Positions 47,026 through 57,300 are shown, numbered from the stretch's first letter. The stretch is DNA of 64,000 nucleotides from Salvelinus alpinus (GCF_045679555.1 NC_092087.1:26543367-26607366); one strand, 5' to 3'. Made by a program: numbers and translations. Notes: generated from the sequence alone by a model not told the origin.

Positions 47026-49362
47026 TCAAGATGCGTACTCCGAACGCATCACCAAAAAGTCCAGGGGAGGGTCTGGGTGGGCATCTGACCACGGTGGTGG
47101 CTTAGGCTCCGGGCGTGGTTCCCACCCCACCATAATCAATCCCCGCTTCCGTATCCTCCCCACAATGACCACCCTCCAAATAACCCCACCTAAATTTAGG
47201 GGCAACACCAGAATCAAGGACAGCTCTGGGACAAGGTAGCTCAGGACATAGGGATAGCTCAGGACAGAGGGATAGCTTAGGAGAGAGAGGTAGCTCAGGA
47301 TAAAGAGGTAGCTCAGGATAGAGGGGCAACTCCGGACTGAAGGGCAGCTCCGGACAGAGAGACAGCTCTGGACTGAGGGGCAGTTCTGAATTACTAGCCG
47401 CTTCTGGCTGAGGGACAGCTCATGGCTGACTGACGGCTCTGGACGCTCATGGCAGGCTGACGGCTCTGGACGCTCATGGCAGGCTGACGGCTCTGGACGC
47501 TCATGGCAGGCTGACGGCTCTGGACGCTCATGGCATGCTGACGGCTCTGGACGCTCATGGCAGGCTGACGGCTCTGGACGCTCATGGCAGGCTGACGGCT
47601 CTGGCTGCTCATGGCTCTCTGACGGCTCTGGCTGCTCATGGCTCTCTGACGGCTCTGGCTGCTCATGGCTCTCTGACGGCTCTGGCTGCTCATGGCTCTC
47701 TGACGGCTCTGGCTGCTCATGGCTCTCTGACGGCTCTGGCTGCTCATGGCTCTCTGACGGCTCTGGCTGCTCATGGCTCGCTGACGGCTCTGGCAGATCC
47801 TGTCTGGCTGGCGGCTCTGGCAGATCCTGTCTGGTTGGCGGCTCTGGCAGATCCTGTCTGGTTGGCGGCTCTGGCAGATCCTGTCTGATTGGCGGCTCTG
47901 GCAGATCCTGTCTGACGGGCGGCTCTGGCAGATCCTGTCTGACGGGCGGCTCTAGCGGCTCCTGTCTGGCGGACGGCTCTAGCGGCTCCTGTCTGGCGGA
48001 CGGCTCTGTAGGCTCATGGCAGACGGGCGGCTTTGCAGGCTCATGGCAGACGGGCGGCTTTGCAGGCTCATTGCAGACGGATGGCTCAGACGGCGCTGGG
48101 GAGACGGATGGCTCAGACGGCGCTGGGGAGACGGATGGCTCAGATGGCGCTGGGTAGACGGATGGCTCAGATGGCGCTGGGTAGACGGATGGCTCAGACG
48201 GCGCTGGGGAGACGGATGGCTCAGATGGCGCTCGGGAGACGGATGGCTCAGATGGCGCTCGGGAGACGGATGGCTCTGGCCGGATAAGGCGCACTGTAGA
48301 CCTGGTGCGTGGTGCCGGAACTGGAGGCACCGGGCTAAGGACACGCACCTTCATACTAGTGCGGGGAGCAGGGACAGGGCACACTGAACTCTCAAAGCGT
48401 ACTCTATACCTGGTGCGTGGTACCGGCACTGGTGGCACCTCAGGACTAGTACGGGGAGAAGTGACAGTGTGTACAGGACTTAGGAGACGCACAGGTGGCT
48501 TAGTGCGTGGGGCCGGAACTGGAGGCACCGAACTGGATACACGCACTATAGGGAGAGTGCGTGGAGGAGGAACAGGGCTCAGGAGACGCACTGGTAGCCT
48601 AGTGCGTAGTGTAGGCACTGTAGGTACTAGGCTGGGGCGGGGAGGTGGCACCGGAAATACCGGACCGTGCAGGCGTACTGGCTCTCTTGAGCATTGAGCC
48701 TGCCCAACCTTACCTGATTGAATGCTCCCGGTCGCCAGCCCAGTGCGGGGAGGTGGAATAACCCGCACCGGGCTGTGTAGGCGAACCGGGGAAACCATGC
48801 GTAAGGCAGGTGCCATGTATGCCGGCCCGAGGAGACGCACTGGAGACCAGACTCGTTGAGCCGGCCTCATGACACCTGGCTCAATGCCCAATCTAGCCCT
48901 ACCAGTGCGGGGAGGTGGAATAACCCGCACCGGGCTATGCACACGTACAGGAGACACCGTGCGCTCTACTGCGTAACACGGTGTCTGCCCGTACTCCCGC
49001 TCTCCACGGTTAGCCTGGGAAGTAGGCGCAGGTCTCCTACCTGCCCTAGGCCCACTACCCCTTAGCCCCCCCCCAAGAAATTTTTGGGAGTTACTCACGG
49101 GCTTTTCGGGCTTCCGTGCAAGACGCGTCCCCTCATAACGCCGGTTCCTCTCTCTATTTTCCTCCGCTCTCCGAGCTGCCTCCAGCCGTTCCCAGTTAAA
49201 TATTTGCTCCCAACTCCACAAGTCCTGTATACTTGCCCGTTGCTCCAAATTACGCTGCTTGGCTCTGGATTGGTGGGTGGTTCTGTAACGGCGTTCCTCT
49301 CTCTCTTCATAAGAAGAGGAGGAGTAGTGATCGAACCAAGGCGCAGCGGGTTGTGAATACAT
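47026..49362 (-). CDS. 778-codon repeat-rich ORF of the LTR element (function unknown)
   Basis: I do not recognise a family. The frame starts at a Met inside the 5' LTR (79 nt before its end) and runs through the LTR boundary without a stop. Residues 1 to about 110 are charged and helical-looking (YEEREERRYRTTHQSRAKQR, WSWEQIFNWERLEAARRAEE, RERNRRYEGTRLARK). Then comes a Pro/Arg/Val-rich part of PVRLLSPV and VPAPRT repeats, about 130-380. A tandem array of 9-residue units follows, about 380-670: SEPSVSPAP, EPPVRQDLP, EQPEPSESH and ERPEPSACH types. The C-terminus is a short Ser/Leu-rich stretch and a non-repetitive tail. No RT, protease, integrase or CCHC motif. Unbroken length suggests youth or selection. 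It could be a highly diverged gag. Confidence 0.6.
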   Translation of the reverse strand: MYSQPAAPWFDHYSSSSYEEREERRYRTTHQSRAKQRNLEQRASIQDLWSWEQIFNWERLEAARRAEENRERNRRYEGTRLARKPEKPVSNSQKFLGGGLRGSGPRAGRRPAPTSQANRGEREYGQTPCYAVERTVSPVRVHSPVRVIPPPRTGRARLGIEPGVMRPAQRVWSPVRLLGPAYMAPALRMVSPVRLHSPVRVIPPPRTGLATGSIQSGKVGQAQCSREPVRLHGPVFPVPPPRPSLVPTVPTLRTRLPVRLLSPVPPPRTLPIVRVSSSVPPVPAPRTKPPVRLLSPVHTVTSPRTSPEVPPVPVPRTRYRVRFESSVCPVPAPRTSMKVRVLSPVPPVPAPRTRSTVRLIRPEPSVSRAPSEPSVSRAPSEPSVSPAPSEPSVYPAPSEPSVYPAPSEPSVSPAPSEPSVSPAPSEPSVCNEPAKPPVCHEPAKPPVCHEPTEPSARQEPLEPSARQEPLEPPVRQDLPEPPVRQDLPEPPIRQDLPEPPTRQDLPEPPTRQDLPEPPARQDLPEPSASHEQPEPSESHEQPEPSESHEQPEPSESHEQPEPSESHEQPEPSESHEQPEPSESHEQPEPSACHERPEPSACHERPEPSACHERPEPSACHERPEPSACHERPEPSACHERPEPSVSHELSLSQKRLVIQNCPSVQSCLSVRSCPSVRSCPSILSYLFILSYLSLLSYPSVLSYPYVLSYLVPELSLILVLPLNLGGVIWRVVIVGRIRKRGLIMVGWEPRPEPKPPPWSDAHPDPPLDFLVMRSEYAS
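47440..48280 (-). repeat. 27-bp tandem repeat array coding 9-residue units
   Basis: Four block types in a row, each of period 27 bp: GGCTCTGGACGCTCATGGCAG (about 6 units), GGCTCTGGCTGCTCATGGCT (about 7), GGCTCTGGCAGATCCTGTCTG (about 6), then CGGATGGCTCAGACGGCGCT (about 7), with some transitional units. The frame stays open throughout because the period is a multiple of three. Confidence 0.92.
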
Positions 49363-49775
49363 GATGAATTTTATTTAAATAAACAAAACGAACAAACACG
49401 AAAACGAACTATACTTGAAAATGATACAAAATAACAAAACGAAAGTAGACAGACCTGAACAACGAACTTACATACAACGTGAAGAACGAAATGAACAGGA
49501 ACAGACTACATGAAATGAACAAACCGTAAACAGTCCCGTATGGTGCAAACATCGACACAGACACAGGAGACAACCACCCACAAACAAACCTTGTGAACAG
49601 CCTACCTAAATATGACTCTCAATTAGAGGAACGCCAAACACCTGCCTCCAATTGAGAGCCATACCAGGCAACCCTAAACCAACATAGAAACAGACAACAT
49701 AGAATGCCCACCCAAACTCACGTCCTGACCAACTAACACACAAAACTAAACAGAAAACAGGTCAGGAACGTGACA
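49284..49775 (-). repeat. 5' LTR of the repeat-ORF element
   Basis: It matches the 3' LTR through most of its length. Directly inside it the minus strand reads GAACCACCCACCAATCC. No TGG-type primer site is obvious, and the long reading frame runs straight through this position. Confidence 0.9.
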
Positions 49776-49910
49776 CTGACACAGGACTCAAAGATAGATT
49801 ACATTCTTGGATGGAAAATATACATAAATCATTTTGGCTTCATAGGGCCCCCATATTAAATAAAATCACAAACTGGGTTTCAGTATAGGTAAAAAAGAAC
49901 ATTCTTAAAC

Positions 49911-51380
49911 GTGTATGTTGCGCGTCACTACTTCACAGGAGAGCCATTTGAACATTAAACTTTTGAAATGATCAAAATAAGTTTTTTGGAAGAATTGCCT
50001 TCTAGGAGCATGTGAACCTGCATGTGGCTTATTAACAAACTTGTATTCCATCTGTAAATACGAATAAAATTGTTAAATTACGAGCCTAGTTGGTTTAGTC
50101 ACAGAAAAAACAACAACCTTCCCGCTAGCCATGATTGGCTGAGATAATGAGTGGGCTGGACATGCTGAGAGATGAGTTCAGATTGGTCTGCTATATACCA
50201 TGCTTCTGTCTATTTGAGCTGGTAAATATGTGTAGGTAATCCTTTCTAACACAACATATTAAAAAAGATATCACGTAGTAGAACTGCATAAGTGTTGCTC
50301 TCCACTTTCAGGAGGACCGAGTTTTTAAATCAGTGGAATTAGAATATGATAGCTAAGGAGGTGGAGAAAACACCTGTCTCCGGATTACATCTTCAAACTA
50401 AGGGCAACCATGTCATCCGTGACAGAGAGGAAGAAGCGTCCATCCATGTATGCAGGTAAGATAGTCTAGCTAGCTACATTTTCAAATATTACACATTTCT
50501 AATTTTGGCCGAAAATTGTTTTAATTTCAAGTTAAAGTGTTCTGTTAGCTAGCTAACGTTAGCTGGCTGGCTCGCTAGCTAACATTACGTGTATGATCTG
50601 TGTAGTAATATTATTCGTATCTCAGAGCCATTTGCTTTGCTAGTTATAGCCTAATGTTAGCTAGCTAATGTTGAACCTGGTTGGTTAGCTACCTGTAGAT
50701 TCATGCAGCGTAGTACCGCCATGAGTTGCGATTATGGTTAATTATTTAGCTAGCTAGCTACATGTCTTCACAAAAGACTCCACTATGCAAGTAACCATTT
50801 CAATAGAATGTTCATGATGTCACTGCTACAACTGTTGGTAAATTCGCTCTGGCTATCTACTCCGATTTCAGAGCACTCTCGTCTGAGTGTGCCAGAGCGC
50901 AGAATAACTGACAAATTTACAAACACTCAACACCCATTGAATATGGTCAGTGTCAAGAAAATAGTAATTAAATTGCTGCCAGCAGCACAGTTGCAGTCAC
51001 CGATGCTCTGGATAACATAAAAACAGCCTACTCAGGACAGAATGCTCGGATCAACCCTACTCCTCAGCCAGAGCGTCCAGTGTGCGCTCTGAACACTTCT
51101 TAAAGAGATGGGCAGGGCTAAAGCTTCAGAGGGTGTGATGGATGCTGAATGGGTGTAGACAAAGAAGAGCTCTCCAGTAGGTGTACATAGGCCATTTTCT
51201 CAAAAGTGAGGTTTCAAGTTTATCAACTTTCAAAGCAGAATTACTTTCCCATTGTTCCCCAACTTTAGTGTATGATATACCATTTTCTAGCTCTGAGTCT
51301 TTACTTTTATCCAATGTAAAAAAAAAAAAAACACCATTTCAAATTTTGCTACATAAGATTGAATCGAGCCGGTCGGTCAC
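49911..51380 (+). repeat. 1.5-kb insertion in psi-mx intron 9, unclassified
   Basis: The intact gene's intron runs CTCAAACATATACTATACC. In the copy it is split after CTTAAAC (49,910) and resumes at ATATACTATACC (51,381). The inserted block has runs of GCTAGCTA and a promoter-like start. It also holds one exon-like segment: 50,410-50,455, an ATG followed by 15 codons (MSSVTERKKRPSMYA) and a strong GTAAGAT donor. No transposase or clear terminal repeats were seen. Confidence 0.55.
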
Positions 51381-51875
51381 ATATACTATACCTGAAATCT
51401 CTTTCAGCTTCTTGACTGCTGGTTCCTCCAGTTGTTTGATCTGGTCTTTCACCATCACCTCAAAGGTCTTGTAGATGAACCCTGGGAGCTCCCTTCCACG
51501 GTACCGCTTCTCATAATCAGCCAACTGCAATTTACAAAAGGATGTCACTGTGTTGCATTACACTAAATAAGCAAGTGTGTGAGCCTTCCATGTCAAATAA
51601 AAATGACCAATGCAAATAGCAATTCCTTGTTATCTACCTTGCCCAAATTAGCCATTGTTTTCGATGGGTGCATGAAAATGGTGACTCACAGTTTTCTTTC
51701 AGAGCGATCCAGGTGTAACTTCCATTTCCCAAACCCTGTTCTGCGTGGAGAAGACATTGAGACGAACTACGCTCTTCAGCTCCTCCCCAGTGCTCAGGTT
51801 GATGGCATCCTGGGTGAATGCAGTCACTTTCTGAGATACAGAAAGAGACGTTATTAGATACATGGGAGGGATATA

Positions 51876-52704
51876 CACTGCTCAAAAAAATAAAGGGAAC
51901 ACTTAAAACCTGTTATGGCTGCAGGGGGCGTATTGGAAAAACTGGAAAATATGTGCCAATTTTCAAACGGCCTCTTAATCAATTTTTGCTCTTACAATAT
52001 GCATATTAATATTAATATTGGATAGAAAACAATCTCTAGTTTCTAAAACCGTTCAAATTTTTTCTCTGAGTGGTACAGAAGTCATTTGGCAGCACTTTCC
52101 CTGACCAAGAAGTAGAATGTCAGAAATCTATGCACATTTGTGGCCTGCTGGAGGTCATTTTGCAGGGCTCTGGCAGTGCTCCTCCTGCTCAAAGACGGAG
52201 GTAGCGGTCCTGCTGCTGGGTTGTTGCCCTCCTACGGCCTCCTCCACGTCTCCTGATGTACTGGCCTGTCTCCTGGTAGCGCCTCCATGCTCTGGACACT
52301 ACGCTGACAGACACAGCAAACCTTCTTGCCACAGCTCGCATTGATGTGCCATCCTGGATGAGCTGCACTACCTGAGCCACTTGTGTGGGTTGTAGACTCC
52401 GTCTCGTGCTACCACTAGAGTGAGAGCACCGCCAGCATTCAAAAGTGACCAAAACATCAGCCAGGAAGCATAGGAACTGAGAAGTGGTCTGTGGTCACCA
52501 CCTGCAGAATCACTCCTTTATTGGGGGTGTCTGGCTAATTGCCTATAATTTCCACCTTTTGTCTATTCCATTTGCACAACAGCATGTGAAATTTATTGTC
52601 AATCAGTGTTGCTTCCTAAGTGGACAGTTTGATTTCACAGAAGTGTGATTGACTTGGAGTTACATTGTGTTGTTTAAGTGTTCCCTTTATTTTTTTGAGC
52701 AGTG
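51876..52704 (-). mobile_element. Tc1-like element, internally deleted, with a TTAA-element fragment
   Basis: The ends are CACTGCTCAAAAAAATAAAGGG and the inverted CCCTTTATTTTTTTGAGCAGTG, with TA duplications that split psi-mx intron 7 cleanly. The minus strand has a short transposase start: [40 protein letters not shown]. From TTAA at 51,903 to about 52,134 it holds a fragment of the piggyBac-like family (AACCTGTTATGGCTGCAGGGGGC). The catalytic domain is missing. Confidence 0.85.
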
Positions 52705-52974
52705 TATGTGTAGATGTGTAAAGAGAAACACCTATGGATAAGATTTCAACAACTTTCAAAATCTTTCCTGAATTGACAAATTGTGCTAACAAAGGCTCAC
52801 ATGGCTGTTGTGAGTTTGGGTTAAGGGTCAAGGCCAGAGCGGAGTTAAAGAGTGGGTAACTAAATAATCTGGGGGTTATAGGCTGGGGGACTCACATCGA
52901 TCATGAACTACAGCCTCAGGGGTCTGGTACCATATTTCTCCAGCTCGGCATGTGTCTCTGCAAGTGGCTATTTT

Positions 52975-53540
52975 AGCATGTCAATCTTAGTGGGGCAACA
53001 ACAACAAAAACATTTGGGGGTGTAAAGCCACTACACAACTAAACAATACATTGCACTATAACGGTGACAAACAGTGCCCACAAACTGTTAAGGCCTACAT
53101 AAAGCTGTCCCAACAGCAGAGTCCCAACACCTTACCGCTGCCATACCTGGCTATCAGCGGAGCCTTGTCTGGCAGTGAAACAGTTCATTTAGCCTCATTT
53201 ACTGCCTTTAATTTTATTTAACCTTTATTTAACTAGGCAAGTCAGTTAAGAAGATATGGCTGACTTCATAAAACAAATGTGGTTTCTACTGACAATTCAG
53301 ATGTACAAGCTATGGCATAAGGGGACAACAAGCGGATAAAAGGCAATCCATAATAACTCACTCATTAAAGTCTCACTCATTAAAGTCAACACAAGTCCAC
53401 ATGGTTTATAAGCACCATTACACAAGAGATTGCTTCATAATATTTCAGCACAACAACACAACGAGATGCAACAAATCTATTTTTTCTGTCAATGAAGTTT
53501 AGATTTTTTGAGAGCAAAACGTCATTGACAAAAAAAATGT
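52975..53540. other. between psi-mx and LINE, SINE tail only
   Basis: A minus-strand tRNA-SINE tail at about 53,207-53,252 (TTTATTTAACTAGGCAAGTCAG). Around 53,360-53,400, ATTAAAGTCAACACAAGTC.ACATGG resembles intron 4 of the intact Mx gene (about 60,530), a further trace of the duplication. No gene. Confidence 0.6.
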
Positions 53541-53544
53541 TAAT

Positions 53545-54539
53545 TCCAATTGTTGGTTAGGCCCTCCTGTTGTGTTGTTGTTGTCCTCCGGTGGCTGTGA
53601 TTGGTGTGAAGCCAAATCCAACCTGGCTTCCCTTGAGACTTTCTCTTGGTGCGCAAGGACCATTCACAGTAACACTGCAAAAAGACTAGAAATCATGGTG
53701 AATGACAATCTAACACATGCAGTCGAAATAGCAATAGCCTTCAATTTCTACTTTGTTGACTCTGTCAGGGTACTGACACAGAACCCCTCCACTGGTTTCT
53801 TTGGCTCAGTGCTAGTGAATGACACTCAACCTGTCTTCATGATAAGGAAGGTTTCTGAGTCAGAGGTGAACAAGGTGATTAGATCACTAAAGAACTCTAA
53901 AGCCAAAGATGTGTTTGGGCTGGACTCTACCTTTCTTAAAAAACACAAAGCGTCATCTCATTTGCCCCATTACTAAGGTCACCAACATAATAACGGCCAT
54001 CTTTAAATCAGGTGACCCTGCTGATGTGAGTAACTACAGGCCCATTAGTATACTAACTGTGGTGTCGAAGGTTGCTGAAAAGTGTGTAGCAGAGCAACTG
54101 ATTGCCCACCTCAACAACAGCCCCTTCACATTACACTCCATGCTGTTTGGCTTCAGAGCATAAGACTCCACAGAAACGGCCAACTGCTTTCTTCTGGAAA
54201 ATGTGAAGTCCAAGATGAACAAAGACGGCGTTGTTGGGGCTTTATTTCTAGACCCAAGGAAAGCTTTTGATAATGTTAACCATGAGGTACTCATCACAAA
54301 ATTGTCCAAGTTCAACTTTTCCCCCGATGCCTTGAGATGGATGAAATCATACCTTGAAGGCAGAACCCAGTGTGTCAGAGTGAGCAATGAGCTGTCGCCA
54401 ATTCTCAGCTATGATGTGGGCGTGCCCCAATGTTCAATACTGGGGCCCCTCCTGACCAGCCTGTACATTAATGATCTGCCTTCTGTCTGTACTGGGTCTG
54501 AAGTTCAAATGCATGCAGATGATACAGTGATATACTGTA
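53545..54539 (+). mobile_element. LINE of a second family, RT fragment
   Basis: Plus-strand reverse transcriptase in two or three frames: VSESEVNKVIRSLKNSKAKD, then SGDPADVSNYRPISILTVVS, and ALFLDPRKAFDNVNHEVL. GVPQCSILGPLLTSLYINDL and MHADDTVIYC follow (the latter carries the catalytic Asp pair). It differs from the L2/Rex copies. It contains stops and a frameshift near 53,940 and is interrupted by a Tc1 at 54,540. Confidence 0.88.
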
Positions 54540-55375
54540 CACTACCATTCAAAAGTTTGGGGTCACTTAGAAATGTCCTTGTTTTTGAAAGAAAAGCACA
54601 TTTTTGCCCATTAAAATAACATCAAATTGATCAGAAATACAGTGTAGAGATTGTTAATGTTGTAAATGACTATTGTAGCTGGAAACAGCTGATTTTTAAT
54701 GGAATATTTACATAGGCGTACAGAGGTCCATTATCAGCAACCATCCCTCCTGTGTTCCAGTTGTGTTAGCTAATCCAAGTTTATAATTTTACAAGGCTAA
54801 TTGATCATTAGAAAACACTTTTGCAATTATGTTAGCACAGCTGAAAACTGTTGTTCTGAATAAAGAAGCAATAAAACTGGCCTTCTTTAGACTAGTTGAG
54901 TATCTGGAGCATCAGCATTTGTGGGTTCGATTTACAGGCTCAAAATGGCCAGAAACAAATAACTTTCTTCTGAAACTCGTCAGTCTATTCTTGTTCTGAG
55001 AAATGAAGGCTATTCCATGCAGGAAATTGCCAAGAAACTGAAGATCTCGTACAACGCTGTGTACTACTCCCTTCACAGAACAGCGCTAACTGTCTCTAAC
55101 CAGAATAGAAAGAGGAGTGGGAGGCACCGGTGCACAACTGAGAAAGAGGACAAGTACATTAGTGTCTAGTTTGAGAAACAGACGCCTCACAAGTCCTCAA
55201 CTGGCAGCTTCATTAAATAGTACCCGCAAAACACCAGTCTCAACGTCAACAGTGAAGATGCGACTCCTGGATGCTGGCCTTCTAGGCAGAGTTCCTCTGT
55301 CCAGTGTCTGTGTTCTTTTGCCCATCTTAATATTCTATTTTTATTGGCCAGTCTGAGATGTGGCTTTTTCTTTGC
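54540..55375 (+). mobile_element. Tc1-like element, left half
   Basis: Left end CACTACCATTCAAAAGTTTGG, inserted at a TA directly after the LINE's ADDTVIYC. The transposase remnant includes LRNEGYSMQEIAKKLKISYN, RKRSGRHRCTTEKED and SLRNRRLTSPQLAASLN. It stops near 55,375 with no right end. Confidence 0.82.
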
Positions 55376-55505
55376 CCCACCTCTGGATTACCGACCTCTG
55401 CCTGACCTGACCCTGAGCCTGCCTGCCGTCCTGTTCCTTTGCCCCTGTTGCTATAATAAACTATGTTACTTAGACACGGTCTGGTTCTGGGTCTTACCTT
55501 GATTT
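55376..55505 (+). repeat. probable LTR-end fragment between two Tc1 pieces
   Basis: Contains GACCTGACCCTGAGCCTGCC, CCCCTGTTGCTATAATAAAC (polyA-signal-like) and GGGTCTTACCTTGATT. It resembles the 3' part of a retroelement LTR, but no start or duplication is visible. Confidence 0.45.
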
Positions 55506-55507
55506 AT

Positions 55508-56879
55508 GATACCTCCATGCTTCACGGTGGGAACCACAGATGCGCAGATCATCCATTCACCTACTCTGCATCTCACAAAGACAGAGGTTGGAACCAAAAA
55601 TCTCTCATTTGGACTCAGCAGACCAAAGGACAGATTTACACCGGTCTAATGTCCATTGCTTGTGTTTCTTGGCCGAATCAAGTGTCTTTTTCTTATTGCT
55701 GTCCTTTAGTAGTGCAGCAATTTGACCATGAAGGCCTGATTCACGCAGTCTCCTCTGAACAGTTGATGTTGAGATTTGTCTGTTACTTGAACTCTGTGAA
55801 GCATTTATTTGGGCTGCAATCTGAGGCTGGTAACTCTAATGAATTTATCCTCTGCAGCAGAGGTAACTCTGGGTCTACCTTTCCTGTGGCGGTCCTCATG
55901 AGAGCCAGTTACATCATAGCGCTTGATGGGTTTTGCGACTGCACTTGAAGAAACTTTAAAAGTTCTTGAAATGTTCCATATTGACTGACCTTCTGTCACG
56001 CCCTGGCCTTAGTTATCTTTGTTTTCTGTATTATTTTAGTTAGGTCAGGGTGTGACATGGGGGATGTTTGTGTGTGTTTGTCTCGTCTTGGGTGGTTGTA
56101 TTGTCTAGGGAGTTTTTGTAGAGTTCTTGGGGTTGTGTTCAGTGTAGGTGTTTAGGTAAGTCTATGGTTGCCTGGAATGGTTCTCAATCAGAGACAGCTG
56201 TCTATCGTTGTCTCTGATTGGGAGCCATATTTAAGGCAGCCATAGGCATTAGGTAGGTTGTGGGTAATTGTCTATGTTGCATGTGTGCACGTAGTTTGTA
56301 TTAGTTTGTCAGTGTTCTTCAGTTGTCGTCTTCGTTATATTAAAAGAAGATGTATTCATATCACGCTGCGCCTTGGTCCACTCTTTCACCTCAAGACGAT
56401 CTTGACACCTTCATGTCTTAAACTAATGATGGACTGTCGTCTCTCTTTGCTTATTTGAGCTGTTTTTGCCAAAATGGAGACTTGGTCTTTTACCAAATAG
56501 GGCTATCTTCCGTATACCAGCCCTACCTTGTCACAACACAACTGATTGGCTCCAAGAAAGAAAAGAAAATCACAAATTAATTTTTTAACATAGCACACCT
56601 GTTAATTGAAATGCATTCCAAGTGAAGACCTCTTGAAGCTGGTTGAGAGAATGCCAAGAGTGTGCAAAGCTGTCATCAAAGCAAAGGGTGGCTACTTTGA
56701 AGAATCTCAAATATAAAATATATTTTAATATGTTTAACAGTTGTTTGGTTACTACATGATTTCATATTTGTTATTTCATAGTTATGACATATTCACTATT
56801 ATTCTACAATGTAGAAAATAGTACAAATGAAGAAAAACCCTTGAATGAGTAGGTGTATTCAAACTTTTGTCTGGTACTG
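55508..56879 (-). mobile_element. Tc1-like element, left end lost, carrying a solo LTR
   Basis: Right end CAAACTTTTGTCTGGTACTGTA with TA at 56,880. The minus-strand transposase start near 56,430 is split by the solo LTR. Its continuation reads [39 protein letters not shown] and [14 protein letters not shown]. The left side joins the LTR fragment at about 55,505 and lacks a terminus, so much of the catalytic domain is gone. Confidence 0.82.
55994..56407. repeat. solo LTR (414 bp) with 5-bp TSD CCTTC
   Basis: TGTCACGCCCTGG...GACGATCTTGACA flanked by CCTTC (55,989-55,993 and 56,408-56,412). Removal restores continuous Tc1 transposase sequence. Confidence 0.92.
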
Positions 56880-56881
56880 TA

Positions 56882-57125
56882 CATGTGTATTGCAGTTTTG
56901 AGGAGAGCATTTCGCTACAACGTTTACTTCGTGTATTCAGGGCATGTGACCAATAAACTTTGATTTGATGACAGCCAGGGACTAATTTTGAAAATGTACT
57001 GGGAAGGGGTGCAGCCTTGGGAGGGCCTCCACCCACTGGGGAGCCAGGCCCAGTCAATCAGAAGGTGTTTTTCCGCACAAAAGGGCTTTATTACAGACAG
57101 AAACACTCCTCAGCACTCGACTAAT
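56882..57125. repeat. LINE 3' tail and unclassified repeat
   Basis: 56,885-56,975 ends GGGCATGTGACCAATAAACTTTGATTTGATG, a LINE-like tail on the plus strand. The following GGGAAGGGGTGCAGCCTTGG...GGGGAGCCAGGCCC block is repeat-like but unnamed. Confidence 0.5.
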
Positions 57126-57126
57126 T

Positions 57127-57300
57127 TTCCTTTAATGGGTACAAAACAGCCGTTGTCATTCCTGGGAATCAAATCTTACATGGTATGTTTCACTTTCATT
57201 TCTTTATTGAAAGTTAGTGCGACGGGTGAGTCATGGCGTCATTCCTAGGCTAGACCAGTAGATGAACCTGTTTCACCAGAAAATGTCTACTTCAGATTGA
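57127..57300 (-). promoter_or_regulatory. orphan duplicated Mx promoter with a perfect ISRE
   Basis: On the minus strand, GAAATGAAAGTGAAACATACC fits the interferon-stimulated response element GAAANNGAAA exactly (about 57,187-57,202). Blocks on both sides match the intact Mx promoter (62,245-62,420): CTTTCAAT.AAGAAATGAAAGTG, GATTTGATTCCCAGGAATGAC and CCCATTA. The TATA position reads ATTAAAGG instead of TATAAAA. No Mx exon 1 follows it, so it is probably the promoter of the broken second copy. Confidence 0.78.

Larger units (their letters stand above)
46525..49775 (-). mobile_element. LTR element without visible RT, carrying a repeat-rich ORF
   Basis: Complete element of 3,251 bp with 5-bp TSD CTGAC (46,520-46,524 and 49,776-49,780). 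The LTRs are 46,525-47,014 (3', 490 bp) and 49,284-49,775 (5', 492 bp), nearly identical over most of their length but diverged in the last 80 or so bp. A polypurine tract (GAGGGGGGGG on the minus strand) lies directly before the 3' LTR. The interior encodes one long frame and shows no RT, protease or integrase motif. It is probably mobilised by a partner element. Confidence 0.88.
46411..52971 (-). pseudogene. truncated second Mx gene copy (exons 7-10 only)
   Basis: Exon- and intron-level copy of the intact Mx gene (matching about 58.72-59.9 kb). Psi-exon 10 is 46,411-46,487 (frame open, [20 protein letters not shown]). Psi-exon 9 is 51,392 to about 51,524 ([28 protein letters not shown]; its first 26 or so nt are deleted). 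Psi-exon 8 is 51,690-51,830 (net loss of one base, frame broken). Psi-exon 7 is from 52,896 (shortened). Exons 1-6 and 11-12 are absent. An LTR element and a 1.5-kb repeat sit between psi-exons 10 and 9, and a Tc1 sits between psi-exons 8 and 7. Matching introns show segmental duplication, not retroposition. Confidence 0.9.

Noticed and set aside
47535..47888. Long plus-strand frames opposite the 27-bp repeat array (also 48,016-48,387 and 48,305-48,697)
   Set aside because: A 27-bp period keeps several frames open on both strands. Only the minus-strand frame continues beyond the array in both directions.
47440..48280. CRISPR-like array
   Set aside because: Repeats are contiguous with no spacers, coding in frame, and in a vertebrate genome.
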